A DNA stretch of 64,000 nt from Rhynchonema sp. JSB1_4 (lineage: Eukaryota; Nematoda; Chromadorea; Monhysterida; Xyalidae): the NCBI GenBank assembly GCA_030248065.1, contig JASAMV010004295.1:1-64000 (forward strand), read 5' to 3'. The notes beneath the pieces were generated by a model. That model did not search any database, was not told the origin of the DNA, and worked only from the letters and a program-made list of their open reading frames with translations. A program made the translations under genes and the position numbers. Each line of letters opens with the position of its first letter. Position 1 is the first letter of the stretch. Positions 8,144-18,121 of this stretch are shown here, piece by piece.

Positions 8144-10344
8144 ACTTGATAAAATATGGACCAGTATAAAAAATATAAAAAATATGAATAAGTTTTGATG
8201 GAGCAGGAGTATACAGTCGGCCAGAAATTTTATTCGAGGAGGCCAGAAAAAAATCCCGGGGCTAAAAATCTCAGATGTACATACATATTTGAGATCAAAG
8301 TTATTTATGCAAGATGCGCACCGGACCCCTGCACATTTATCGAAGAGGTACATACATGCTTCTGCACCAGGAAAACTCCTCTCAGCTGATGTTTTCTTCA
8401 TATCAAAATTTGGAAAGAAGCTGAACTTCAAGGCCATTCTTGTGATTGTCTGCAACTTTTCTGGATACATATAATGACGAAAAGACTCTTTTTCACTGTT
8501 GGCTTTCTACTGCTACTTTATTCATTTCATTCCGCAAATCCAACTGCACTGCAACTGAACAAGCAACGCAAAGTCACGCATTATAAGCATTCACATTCGT
8601 TATCAGTACGTGGGTTTTCCAGGCCCGCGCACTCTTGTCAGACACAACATAAACATGCACAAATATCGTCACGACATTCTCCCCCTCAAGAAGCTCAATA
8701 AATGAATCTGCCTCAAAATTCTATCTCAAATGAATCATCACTACGTTCAAATGAATCTCGCTGAAATAATGAATCGATCACAATTCCAGTCCAATCAGCT
8801 TAGTGTCACCTTGAGTGACCATCAGGCATGAATCCATCTATGGCCCTCCGAACTGTCCTCGGTCCGGCCTTGTCCGCAACGTCAGACAGCCTGTCGGTGA
8901 CTGCATACGCGTTTGGGGAGTCTCGTCTGGTCGCTTCGCCCTCGTTCGTCGTTTGTTGCTGTTCGTTGCAGTTCGTAGCCATCGACTTCGACTATTGTTG
9001 ACCGTGTGGAGTGATTGGTTGGCTATTGGAGTTGATGTTCGACTTGTTGGTGTTGAAGGGTTGTACTGGAGGTGCGACCACCCTCCAGGAGCTGCATGCA
9101 GTGGACGACTATGCTCCTCCTCCCCCTTGAGAAGTGAGCGACCTTGCCACAACACGAATTGAATGTCGCACGACGACGTTGAATTTCATCACTGAATTTC
9201 GGACTTGAACATTCGCTTACTTTGCGCACAAATGGCCACAAATTTTCAGTGCACGTCACAAAATGTGCACATAATCACCTCGTTCAAAATTTTGTGCCAG
9301 CTCACACAGCAAGTGGCTGCACGACCAGGGGACACGACATTGGACTTCTCGCACTCGGATTCGACTCGACGCGACAGGGTTATGCCAGAATATACTGACG
9401 AAAAGACTCTTTTTCACTGTTGGCTTTCTACTGCTACTTTATTCATTTCATTCCGCAAATCCAACTGCACAGCAACTGAACAAGCAACGCAAAGTCACGC
9501 ATTATAAGCATTCACATTCGTTATCAGTACGTGGGTTTTCCAGGCCCGCGCACTCTTGTCAGACACAACATAAACATGCACAAATATCGTCACGACAATA
9601 CACAATTGTGCAGCCGTTGAGGAAAGTCGCTGCGTTAGCAGTTCAACGTCAGTTCGCTAAATCACTAGACCTGTTCCAAGAACAGTACCCTGATTTTAAT
9701 GTCAAAAAAGTGGTAACCGACCGAGGTTCGTGATGGTTTCCTATGTTCTGAGTGGATCTTTTTTTGATTTTTAACATGTTCGTCAAGCTGATTACAGGAG
9801 GTGAAAACCGAGGAATCATAAACGAATGCGAGCTGAGAGATATAACGCACTTCTATTCGAACACAATGAGTGAAAATAAGGTAACACTGTGTTATGACAC
9901 TGCATTGTTCTTGATGTACAGTACCTGAGCGTTTAGTGCAGTGACCAACAGCAAAAGATTTGGGGAGTGAAACATCATAAAAAATTCCAGGCAGCCAGAG
10001 CAGAGATGCAAATTAGATCGCTGCGGACAACAATGGCGAGAATTTTGAAGGAACGACCAAAAATTCTGCCTATCACTGCAGCTCGAAAAGCAGCCGAAAT
10101 TCATAACATGACCAAATCTCGCATCACCCATTTTGCACCCAACGAAATCACAACCAAAAATGTTGGTGAAGCCCTGATGAATAAAAGAAGGACACGCTTC
10201 AATGAACAATCAACATATGGAGGTTTCAAAGAACCAAAGTTCAAAGAAAATCAAGAAGTATTCTTGAGAACGAATAGAAAAAATAAAAACTTCCAAAAGT
10301 CCAGTGACCCGACTTTCTACGGAACAGAAATATATTATTCATAA
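8121..10344 (+). pseudogene. Polinton integrase B, broken by stop codon and insertion
   Basis: DDE integrase of the retroviral type. The N-terminal frame from ATG 8121 aligns with the integrase at 63464 (DKIW against KALW; SADVFF, with the first catalytic Asp, against LVACDVLYV). An in-frame TGA lies at 8193-8195. The coding sequence stops at 8473 where an LTR-like element (8474-9597) is inserted, and resumes at 9598 with TIVQPLRKVA, then VVTDRG (second catalytic Asp). Two short introns follow (about 9730-9797 and 9880-9940), then KFQAARAEMQIRSLR (third catalytic region) and a basic tail. Not functional as it stands. Confidence 0.8.
8474..9597 (+). mobile_element. Short LTR-like insertion (TRIM-like) inside integrase B
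   Basis: Direct repeats of about 203 bp at 8474-8676 and 9396-9597 are almost identical, start TGACGAAAAG and end GTCACGACA, the TG...CA ends of LTRs. The 720-bp interior has no retroviral gene. Flanks are ATAA before and ATAC after, a possible 4-bp target duplication with one change. Removing the element reconnects the integrase frame on either side, which shows it is an insertion. No obvious primer-binding site or purine tract was seen, so the class is inferred. Confidence 0.7.
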
Positions 10345-10465
10345 AGTCCAACCTACAGCTCCAGTCTGTTCCTACTTGCTTCGCTCTGCTGCCGGTGGCC
10401 GCCCTATGACGTATTCTGTACCTGAAGATTGGTTACGCGCTGGATAAAAGTGAAACGTTTAAAAA

Positions 10466-11337
10466 ATGTGCGAGCCTTATCAAGGATTTTACGTTTATCT
10501 GACAACTGAAGAGTTGGAGCAACCCAGTGGAAAGGAATACGCTCATTTCAGGTGTGACTTTGCGAATGCGAAAAGGGGGACTATCTGAAGTTTTCAGGCA
10601 CCCAGTACGAATGTGCGTTGGTTCAAGCCGTGCTCCCCAGTTGCATCAGCAACACGACAGACTGCTCCATTACTGTGGAATGTCAAGATCGAAAACAAAC
10701 TTTTGCATTGGATGAAAGCGAATATGTACTGAATGAAAGCGCCAAATTAAGCGCCAAATTCATGGCAATTTTTGACAGCGATGCTTTCCTAGCTATTATT
10801 CAAAGCCCAAAGGCCATACTTGACTTGAGCTACAACGCGAAAACACGACGGTTTTCCTTGAATGTGACATCACCAGCCCAGAAGTCTTTCGATCTTCTTT
10901 TCACAGAACCACTAATGGGCAAATTGGGATTTGATCTGAATACTGATTTGCACATTCCTGATGGCATACGCTATAAACTAACTGCACAAACATCACCAAA
11001 CATACATTTATTCAATGAAATGTTCTTCGTGGAGGTAAACTTGATCCAGCAAGTGCGATTCAACTCAAAATATCGACCAACTATGGCAATGTTCGCAGTA
11101 AATTATGACATTCGTGGGTCAAGTTCCAAAGTTTACATTGATTTCATCGGAAGTCGTATGAAAAGCAACTACGAGCCAAAACATTTGGCATATCACCCTG
11201 TGAATACTTTGGGCGGAGTTCCAAATTTCGAAATTCGTATAACCAATGAGCGTGGGTCGTTGGTCCGATTCTGTTCGACAAGTCTCGGAGCGCTTTCCTT
11301 CAAACTTCATTTCAAAAAATTATTCTGTTTCGCGTGA
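10466..11337 (+). pseudogene. Penton (minor capsid, single jelly-roll) protein B, one frameshift
   Basis: Begins MCEPYQGFYVYLTTEEL at 10466. The frame breaks in the run AAAAGGGGG near 10570 and continues in the next frame as GDYLKFSGTQYECALVQAV, so one G is missing or was dropped in sequencing. Later blocks SSSKVYIDFIGS and PNFEIRIT match the minor capsid fold and the penton of copy C. The protein forms the pentameric vertices of the particle. It lies between integrase and core genes, as in C. Confidence 0.75.
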
Positions 11338-11350
11338 CCAATGTCACAAC

Positions 11351-11722
11351 ATGAATTCCCCAGCGTCTGGCGACCAAGGCTTTGCTAGTGCGCTTTCTTC
11401 AAACAACGTTTCTTCATCAGAAGTTCCGTCTTGGATTTTTAAAAAAGGAGCACCCGAAAATTCCAACGAAAACAACGTATCGGCCAAAAACGATTCCAAG
11501 GCTGAAGTAATACAGAAACTCATGAGAAAACCAAAACGACGGTCTGCAAAACGAACCACTGCCGAGCGATCAAATATCAGAAAAACAACTCGCCGGGTGA
11601 CGAAACGCAAACAGATTCCACGTCGCCGTCAACCACGTCGCATAGCCAAAACAAGCCAAACGACGCTAAAATGGCTGCGAACCCACAGACATTGGATTTA
11701 TTTCGTGAGACCCCCACGCTAA
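11351..11722 (+). CDS. Basic core protein, Polinton B
   Basis: Starts MNSPASGDQGFAS at 11351, 13 bases after the penton stop. Ser/Asn-rich N-terminus, then a strongly basic tail (KPKRRSAKRTTAER, RRVTKRKQIPRRRQPRRIA). Composition and position match the core proteins of A (4187-4657) and C (30025-30549). The last 52 bases overlap the start of the major capsid gene in another frame. Presumed genome-condensing role. Confidence 0.65.
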   Translation: MNSPASGDQGFASALSSNNVSSSEVPSWIFKKGAPENSNENNVSAKNDSKAEVIQKLMRKPKRRSAKRTTAERSNIRKTTRRVTKRKQIPRRRQPRRIAKTSQTTLKWLRTHRHWIYFVRPPR

Positions 11723-13754
11723 AATCGATAATAAGCCGAGAGTTGTGTGTCATCAAGCCAACTATTATGCAGGTATGTAGGATTCTGTGTGTTTTCGGTT
11801 AGTGCTATCGATATTATCAGATCAAGTAGCGATCTACAGTGCTAACTCCAAGTCTGGGTAAACTCTGCACGTACGGCTGCGGCAAATGCGGTGGATTCGA
11901 GCTCAGTCCAAATGCGTCACAGGCGTGCATGCGTACGCACCCGTGCTGCACACTTACGTCCGGAACTCACCCAGACTTGTGCCTGACTTCTGTATTAGCT
12001 ATGTATGTGAAGTCCTGTGATCACTTCAATTTTAGCCGAATTCGGGCGTTGTCAACTTCCAGTTTACAAGTGGTGCAACTTCATTTTTACTCAATCACTT
12101 TGCGCTCAAGGTGACTGCTAAAATTGTCAATGGTAAAACTTTAGGAAATTTTTTATTTGTTTCGCGACAAAAATGAACTTTATATTTACATTTTCAGGTC
12201 CCAATCACAAGGACCTGGAAGTTTCAGACAATGTGGCCGTTGTTTCTGATATCGCCAATTGCTGGTACAATGAACATGTCCTGAAGGTTGTTTTATTACT
12301 TTGTTCTGTCAAAATGTTGTAAACTAACAAAAAATGATCCTTTCACATCAGATCCAAGACTGCATAATTGAAACAACGAATAATCTCGCGGTCTTCAAAA
12401 ATCAATTGCTCGTTGACTACACAAATACAGACATTGCAAAAAATGGGTTCCTTGGCAGGTCGGTTGCTTTTGCCTATTTTCAAGTTTTATTCCAGAGCCG
12501 TGGATCCCTAACCTAGGATTTTCATGTTTCAGGCTATGTGGCCATTATGCCGATTCTGTCGGTAAATACGATTCGGTTACCAGTGACAATGTCGGTTACA
12601 CCAAACGAAAGGAGCAAAAGAAAATTATATGAAAATAGCTACAAGAAAATGGTTACAAGAAAATTATATGAAATGAGCAAAAGCCAAACAATGATCACTC
12701 CACTGAAGTTTGATTTCAGCAGCAGTGACAAATTAATATTCCCCGGCTGTCAAATCCCAAGTTGTTTCATGCTTTTATGCTGACTGGTTACCTTTAGCAT
12801 CAACAACAATGATCCAAACCACAGATTGCTCTGACCCACGCCCCTGATGCACAAAGGCTTCAGAGTAACTTGGCAACCGCTGATTATCGTTTGATTTTGG
12901 AGTCCTGTGAACTTATAACCCATCGATGTTGGTTATCTTCTGAAGCCATCGACACGTGTTTTCTCGATGGAACAATCTTGGTAACTTGAAACAAACAGCA
13001 TACAGAACTATGCTATGAACTATGGACACTTAACCAAACAAATATTTCAGGTTATCAGCCATTCACGTTTTTGCGAGTGCTCCTAGTCTGAGCCGTGGCA
13101 GCGCAACGTGTTACGTGCAACTTGGTACAGCTTCTGAGTGTTATAATATCACAATCATATATTTCATATTTCAAAAAATTTTAAAGTAACACCCAGCGGT
13201 GTCCAAGTGCTGTTCTGGTGACGTTTCATCAATCCGACCGTTTTGGAGGCGACTATACAAAAAATGTTCAAAAAATGAGCACATTGAACGTAGCGCATGC
13301 AGTGGCAAAGTACGTGCTTGTGTTCTTAGGACTTTTTTCTCCAAAAAAATGGCTGATTTTTAAAATTTTTAGGTATGGCTCGAGGTCGTCTCCGTCAAAT
13401 GAAGGATTCCAGCCCAAGCTACCGGAAGCTCTCACTAATCCAGACGTAACCATGGAATATTATCAGTTGACCTCGTTCCTGTCTGGAAGCAGCATGGGAC
13501 GAGAAAGTTACATGAACTATGATCGATTTTTGCACGATCAAATGATCTGGGTTTTCAATTTTTCGGCTCTAGGTTTGAGTAATAGCTATACTGAGGCGAC
13601 AACCGACGAGAATGAGTCGCTGCAGGTTTCATTCAGATTTAATATTCCGCCTACTGTTGATTGCATTGGACTGATCTACATGATATCTCCAGTCTGCGCT
13701 AGTTACACTACCAATAAGATTTTCTCTTTGGACTATGGTGTTGGAATTTTGTGA
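11671..13754 (+). CDS. Major capsid protein (double jelly-roll), Polinton B, spliced
   Basis: ATG 11671 begins MAANPQTLDLFRE, which matches the FDLF region of A and C. An intron follows GCAG at about 11769. The next exons carry NSGVVNFQFTSG (about 12.04 kb), KDLEVSDNVAVVSDIA (about 12.2 kb), IQDCIIETTNNLAVF (about 12.35 kb), DYRLILESCELITHR (about 12.9 kb), and the C-terminal part from about 13.37 kb with RESYMNYDRFLHDQMIW and VDCIGLIYM. This is the usual series of major-capsid strands. Borders are GT...TTTCAG. Around 12.5-12.7 kb the frame is uncertain (repeated TACAAGAAAA), so the gene may be slightly damaged. Confidence 0.75.
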
Positions 13755-14149
13755 TGTTTTTGTGCTCAAAAAGTTTATGTTGTGAAACCAGTGAAATTCA
13801 ATGGATTTATTCAAATGCTGATTATTTTGCTATTACCACTGATGAAAAAGTAAAAATTCTCCACGCTTCGCCAAAAAAGAACAATTGAAACAACAACAAA
13901 AACAATTGTCAAGCTGCTGCCCGTAAACAGGAGAAGTGCTGTCCACGTGCATAATGATGAACTGGCAGTTATTTTCAGTCAGCCAAAAAATGTTGTTGGT
14001 TTAATCCCCACACATCACAAATTAATAATTTGTCGTTTCGGATCCTTGCTGACAATGAGAATATTCGATGTGCGTCACCGTGCTATACGATATCACAGAA
14101 TATTCTGAGTGTCACGTCAACAGGTATGTAACTGTCACGTTTTCGTCAT
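13755..14149. other. Gap after capsid B
   Basis: About 400 AT-rich bases with no convincing exon. A TTTTCAG acceptor at about 13978 and an ATTATTTTGC tract suggest an upstream exon of the next gene, but no frame could be supported. Confidence 0.3.
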
Positions 14150-14829
14150 GAAGTTTTTATGCAAATAACGCAAAATATAAATATTTCGATGGAGTCCTTG
14201 TATATGACATACGAAATCAAACAGAAGCATGTGTGTCGCTGCGGAATCAAACACAATGCACGTCACATGCAGCTTGCAACAACTTACTGACCACCTGTTG
14301 TCCAGATGTCTTGAAACTGTGGGACTTGAGAAATTTGAATCGCTCACTTATGGAAGTCAACAAACAATATGGAAGCTCGGCCATATCACGACAGGAAAAC
14401 ATTTACGCTCTCGATATAATGGGCAACTTGGATTGCATCAGCAGTCAGGAACAACTGACTGCAAACCGACTCTGGAATAGAGTCAATCCAGGAAATTATC
14501 ACGTTCCGTGCCGATCTTCGCAAATTCAGTTCCTCGATGAGGACCGGCTTGCGCACACCGCTTCAGCATATGTTGGCTGTCTCTACAATATTCGGACAAA
14601 AACTGAAGCATGTTTACACATTGCAGAGACAAATGTGTTTCATACGAATCATGTCCCAAGACCAAACATGATTGGATGTGCTAATGGAGTAGTCATTCTG
14701 TCGTCACAGCTCCGATTTAGACTGTATAATGCAGAAAATATTCCACCGGGCCTGTTAATGGAAAACGATAACTATGAAGACAAAATTAGTTACACCAGAA
14801 ATAATGAACCTATTGACACGTACTTTTGA
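14150..14829 (+). CDS. Cys-rich protein with internal repeat, Polinton B (unrecognised)
   Basis: Open frame from about 14150 (3' splice-like AG upstream) to the stop at 14829. Eleven or more Cys, including a CC pair, and several N-x-S/T sites (RNQTE, RNQTQ). Two copies of a motif, VYDIRNQTEACVSLR and LYNIRTKTEACLHIA, lie about 115 residues apart, pointing to a duplicated domain. No transmembrane segment is visible in this exon. Between capsid and protease, in the late-gene zone, it could be a surface or fibre-like component; that is inference only. Confidence 0.45.
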
Positions 14830-14971
14830 ATGCAGCAGTTCCACTTTTGTAGGGGTCCCACAACGTATGTACTTGTGCAATCCGGTGTTGTAGACAGAAC
14901 GGAACCAGTCGGCTCTGAAACTTTTTCAAACTTTTATGTGTTTTGTCTGCAAATGTCACCACTTCACTCAG

Positions 14972-15412
14972 TCAGTGATAAAAATGCACCCACATGTAGA
15001 AATTGTTGTTGTGAAGGTTTCTGATGCAGAACGGTGCGCAAAGCAGCGAAAAGTCGCGCTCTCTCAGTAGCCCGAAGCAGAAGTAGAGCACATACGCGCC
15101 ACACAAATTTGTGTTGGCTGCTTGTAGTCTGTGCGGGATCAGAGCAACCGCTAAGTTTTGAAGTATTGCGTACGTAATGACCTGCCAAGGCAGTTGTTCT
15201 AGTGGATCGCGGCAGCTGTCAATGAAATACAGCACATTATTCTGCTGTAGCAGCAAGATGTAGTGATGTTCACCATTTGGCATTTTAATCATACTTATTT
15301 GAGCTTTATTATGAGACAGTTGGTCCAATTGTGAGAAATCACCATAAACACCCGTGATCTTTCCAGGTGGCGCGATCAAATTTGCCAGCGTCATAATTGT
15401 TTGTGTGTCCAT
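14972..15412 (-). CDS. Adenain-like cysteine protease, Polinton B (inverted)
   Basis: 147 residues from ATG 15412 (MDTQTIMTLANLIAPPG). Seen: GEHHYILLL with catalytic His, YFIDSC with the acidic residue, and TNLCGAYVLYFCF with the catalytic Cys. These three sites sit in the order and spacing of the adenovirus-type protease. It is on the opposite strand to the flanking capsid and ATPase genes, unlike in A and C. Shorter than copies A and C at the N-terminus. Confidence 0.78.
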   Translation of the reverse strand: MDTQTIMTLANLIAPPGKITGVYGDFSQLDQLSHNKAQISMIKMPNGEHHYILLLQQNNVLYFIDSCRDPLEQLPWQVITYAILQNLAVALIPHRLQAANTNLCGAYVLYFCFGLLRERDFSLLCAPFCIRNLHNNNFYMWVHFYH

Positions 15413-15838
15413 GGCTGCAGCATGCGATGAAGTGCTGAAACATTGTTGTTTACACGAGACAACTTTGGTCTGCGACACAAATATTAAACAACTGCCTGTG
15501 AAAGGCATTGACGTGTCACACAGACTGCCTCAGGTGACCAGGGTTGGATTAAAATAATTTTTATTCGCGAATGTCAGGACATGGGTGTGAACTGCAATGT
15601 TACGTTGAAGCGCAATGCACTCGAGAGCGCCCTGTCAAACTTGAAAACAATAAAGTGGAGCGACATATGCGACCGCGAATGCTATTGGGGCGACGATTGG
15701 CCAAGCAAAGTCAAGCGACCGCTTTGCGCGAGTTCGTTGCTAACATTTCATTTGACTTTCTCTTATAGTTTTAAAAGTAGTTTTCATCCGTTTTTTAATT
15801 TATTTCTATGACCAGCGACTAATAATAAAACGCTTTCC

Positions 15839-15961
15839 ATGCTGAGCATCACCGCGATCATCTGTGCTAGCGTGCTGTTGTTTGGACTGGTGCTTGCTGC
15901 GATAGTCGTGCTGCGCAGACGACAGAAGCTTTGCTTCGCACCAAATTACGCAAATCTGTGA
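15839..15961 (+). CDS. Short membrane peptide (40 residues), Polinton B
   Basis: ATG 15839 to TGA 15961: one hydrophobic segment (AIICASVLLFGLVLAAIVV) followed by RRRQKLC. This is a tail with positive charges just inside the membrane. It lies directly before the ATPase. No homologue is recognised here. The stretch 15413-15838 holds only short overlapping frames (such as 15581-15811) that I cannot support. Confidence 0.4.
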   Translation: MLSITAIICASVLLFGLVLAAIVVLRRRQKLCFAPNYANL

Positions 15962-16033
15962 GAATAAAATTTCGACTTTATTTTCAACGTTTTTTTCCTT
16001 GAAATCAAAATTCAATATTTGCAGATCGCACGA

Positions 16034-16731
16034 ATGAGAACTGTGGCAGATTATCTACCGACTGCGCCATTTTCCTTAATCTCGGTTGGCCCTCCTGGTT
16101 CATATAAAACTTCAACGTTTCTGAATTTGATTAAAAACTTTGACAAATGTGTTATTGGTCCACCGCTCAAGAAAGTGTTTCTTTTTTACGATACATACGA
16201 TAATAATTTATACACTGAACTCGAACAATATTGCAAAACGTCAAGCATTGAACTTAATCTGTATCAGTCCGTGCCCGCTGAAATCTTGCACAAATCTGAT
16301 GAATTTTTCTCAAATTATGACCCAGATTCTACTGTGGTGTTTTGCTTTGATGATTTACAGCACATGTGGTCAACAAAGATTATTCACGCTTGCTCTATCG
16401 CTTAACCACTGTGGTTGGGCGCCATGGTTCTATTTGTACATATACTATTTTATATTCTATGCACATGTACGAACAAAGATTATTGCCTGCTACACGCAAA
16501 AACACACGTTATTTATTCTTGCACAAAAATGTACCTGTTCATGCGCTTACTTCTCTGGAACGCGAACTGTTTGGTTCAACAAAGAACAGGCTGACCTCTA
16601 TAGCGAATTATGTTTTTCGGGCCCTGCATAAAAATTATTTTTGGATTGACACACGTACGTCGAGTGACTATCAGGTGCGCTGTTGTTTATTCCCCAGTGA
16701 ATTGCCACATCGTGTGTTTCAGATCGAATAA
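16034..16731 (+). pseudogene. Genome-packaging ATPase (FtsK/HerA type), Polinton B, frameshifted
   Basis: From ATG 16034 (MRTVADYLP): SVGPPGSYKTSTF is a P-loop in which Tyr replaces the usual small residue before Lys; VVFCFDDLQ is Walker B. The frame ends at about 16403 but the homologous sequence continues one frame over from about 16370 (KDYSRLLYRLTTVVGRHG, a sensor-like region, then LHKNVPVHAL), so one base is gained or lost there. It would drive DNA into the capsid. Followed after six bases by the next small gene. Confidence 0.72.
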
Positions 16732-16737
16732 ATAATC

Positions 16738-16944
16738 ATGAACAAAACATTTACTGAGTACATACTGATTGAACCGAAGGATTATCAGAGAATGTCAGTG
16801 GAAATCAACAAACAAAAAGTCCTTCGTACTGACACAAGCACAAACACCGTACAAGAGTCAGAAGCAGAGCCTGAAACTGACGAAAAACGTGGAATAAGAG
16901 GACCGGAAAACGATCAGTTTGCCAACCTCGTGCTTAAATCATAA
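16738..16944 (+). CDS. Short conserved Polinton protein, N-terminal type, Polinton B
   Basis: 68 residues. The start FTEYILIEPKDYQRM resembles FRRFLLVDPSIMTDL at the N-terminus of the 307-residue protein of Polinton C (25237-26160), and both genes belong to the ATPase end of the element. The rest is acidic and low-complexity. It may be a truncated version, cut near the junction with Polinton C. Function unknown. Confidence 0.45.
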   Translation: MNKTFTEYILIEPKDYQRMSVEINKQKVLRTDTSTNTVQESEAEPETDEKRGIRGPENDQFANLVLKS

Positions 16945-17128
16945 CCAAACAACCAACGCCGTGCGGCTGCTTTGATTCTGTTTTTCATTATTAAGCAACC
17001 AGATTTTTAATGGAAGCGCGACACTGGTGAATGTGTATCGTCGTGTATACGCTCTGCTCCGTACCCTGCAAAACACGAGAGGGCGCTCGCGTCGCCACCG
17101 CCGACCAATCAGCGCGCGCGCGTCACGT

Positions 17129-17295
17129 GACGCCGCCGCCCGGACTCCGCCCACCGCTACCGTAACCCGCCGCCGCTGCCGCTGCCGCCGCCGCCCAGCC
17201 GTAATTGCTCTGTTTACGCGCGCGCCGGCTGCTTGTATGACGCACACGCGCCCGACCATAATTGCGCGCACCGTACCTGGGCGTAATTGTTGCGC
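17129..17295 (+). repeat. Left terminal inverted repeat of Polinton C
   Basis: Starts GACGCCGCCGCCCGGACTCC and ends GGCGTAATTGTTGCGC. It matches the reverse complement of 43374-43532 with small indels in the GCC-triplet run and the GCGC run. The region 16945-17448 is otherwise non-coding. GC-rich sequence continues outward to about 17070, so the true end may lie further left. Confidence 0.78.
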
Positions 17296-17448
17296 AGTGA
17301 CGCACGCGCGACCGCCCTAATTGCCCCGTAAGCAATCCGAGCGTTTGTGACGCCGTTTGCCGCCACTTTCTCGCATTTGGACATGTGTGTAATTAGACCG
17401 CCCGCTTTTTTCAAGCAAGATAATATTTTATCGTAATCGTCATAGCTA

Positions 17449-18120
17449 TCACGCTACAGTTGTAAGCTCTTCGTCTTCATTTTCGGATTTCTTTGCCGAG
17501 GCACAACGTCGCACCCACTGTTCCACAGATAGCCAGATTGTGCGCATCAGCTGAGCACATGAACCACCGAGCAGCAGTCCGAAGCATATCGTCCACAGTC
17601 GACCGTTTCCTCCGTTCGCCTCTTCATTTTCGTTCATCATTCGACATTTGCCTCTCTCAAGAAAAATCAAGGTTGTTGCGGAAAACCGCGTACGCGCAGC
17701 CACAATCTGTCCAGCGCTCACCTTGACCACAATTTTTGTATCGTTGATTGTCAAACAGTTGTTAATCACGTTCACTCGTTGTGCCCAGTAGGCGGGCAGC
17801 GCTCGCCCCTCGCAACTCAGTAGGCATATTTGGTTGAACGAGAACAACTGCACACCGTGCCAGTAGTTGGACGGTTTTGTTTTGTTTCGCGAATTCGGCA
17901 CCATCCATTCCACGTCACAGTTGTTGTGAAAATAGATTCGTTTGAACTGACTGTTGTTAGCCACCAGTTGTCGCGGGGGCCATACAGATTGTTCACCCAA
18001 ACATTCAATCATTTTCAGGTTGCGTGCCGCGCAACAACCCTCGCCTATTGGTTCGCGACATGCTTGTGCCGGAGCGCAGTAAATTGCTGCGACGGACAAC
18101 AAGAACAAATCTAACAACAT
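17449..18120 (-). CDS. Type I membrane glycoprotein next to the left inverted repeat, Polinton C
   Basis: ATG at 18120 is chosen because it opens a signal peptide (MLLDLFLLSVAAIYCAPA) and sits one base from the divergent polymerase ATG at 18122. 223 residues: about ten Cys in the outer part, N-glycosylation sites (NNS, NKT, NDT), a transmembrane segment near residues 175-195 (WTICFGLLLGGSCAQL), then a short acidic tail (SENEDEELT). No family recognised. By position it is the first minus-strand gene inside the terminal repeat. It could be a surface or envelope-like protein of the element; that is inference. Confidence 0.65.
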   Translation of the reverse strand: MLLDLFLLSVAAIYCAPAQACREPIGEGCCAARNLKMIECLGEQSVWPPRQLVANNSQFKRIYFHNNCDVEWMVPNSRNKTKPSNYWHGVQLFSFNQICLLSCEGRALPAYWAQRVNVINNCLTINDTKIVVKVSAGQIVAARTRFSATTLIFLERGKCRMMNENEEANGGNGRLWTICFGLLLGGSCAQLMRTIWLSVEQWVRRCASAKKSENEDEELTTVA

Positions 18121-18121
18121 A

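Larger units (their letters stand above)
7299..16944 (+). mobile_element. Polinton (Maverick) B, degraded
   Basis: Gene series: membrane-protein exon (minus), zinc-ribbon protein, integrase, penton, core protein, major capsid, Cys-rich protein, protease (minus), ATPase and a short protein (plus). No polymerase is seen, and the series stops just before the inverted repeat of Polinton C at 17.1 kb. It carries an in-frame stop, a 1.1 kb insertion and at least two frameshifts. The protease is inverted relative to A and C, so B is a different Polinton lineage; its left-end layout is shared with D. Confidence 0.85.

Noticed and set aside
17027..17335. Arg/Ala-rich frames over the left inverted repeat, and the N-terminal 130 residues of the gag frame at 43.2-43.55 kb
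   Set aside because: Both are translations of the GC-rich terminal repeat; zinc-knuckle gag sequence starts only after the repeat ends.
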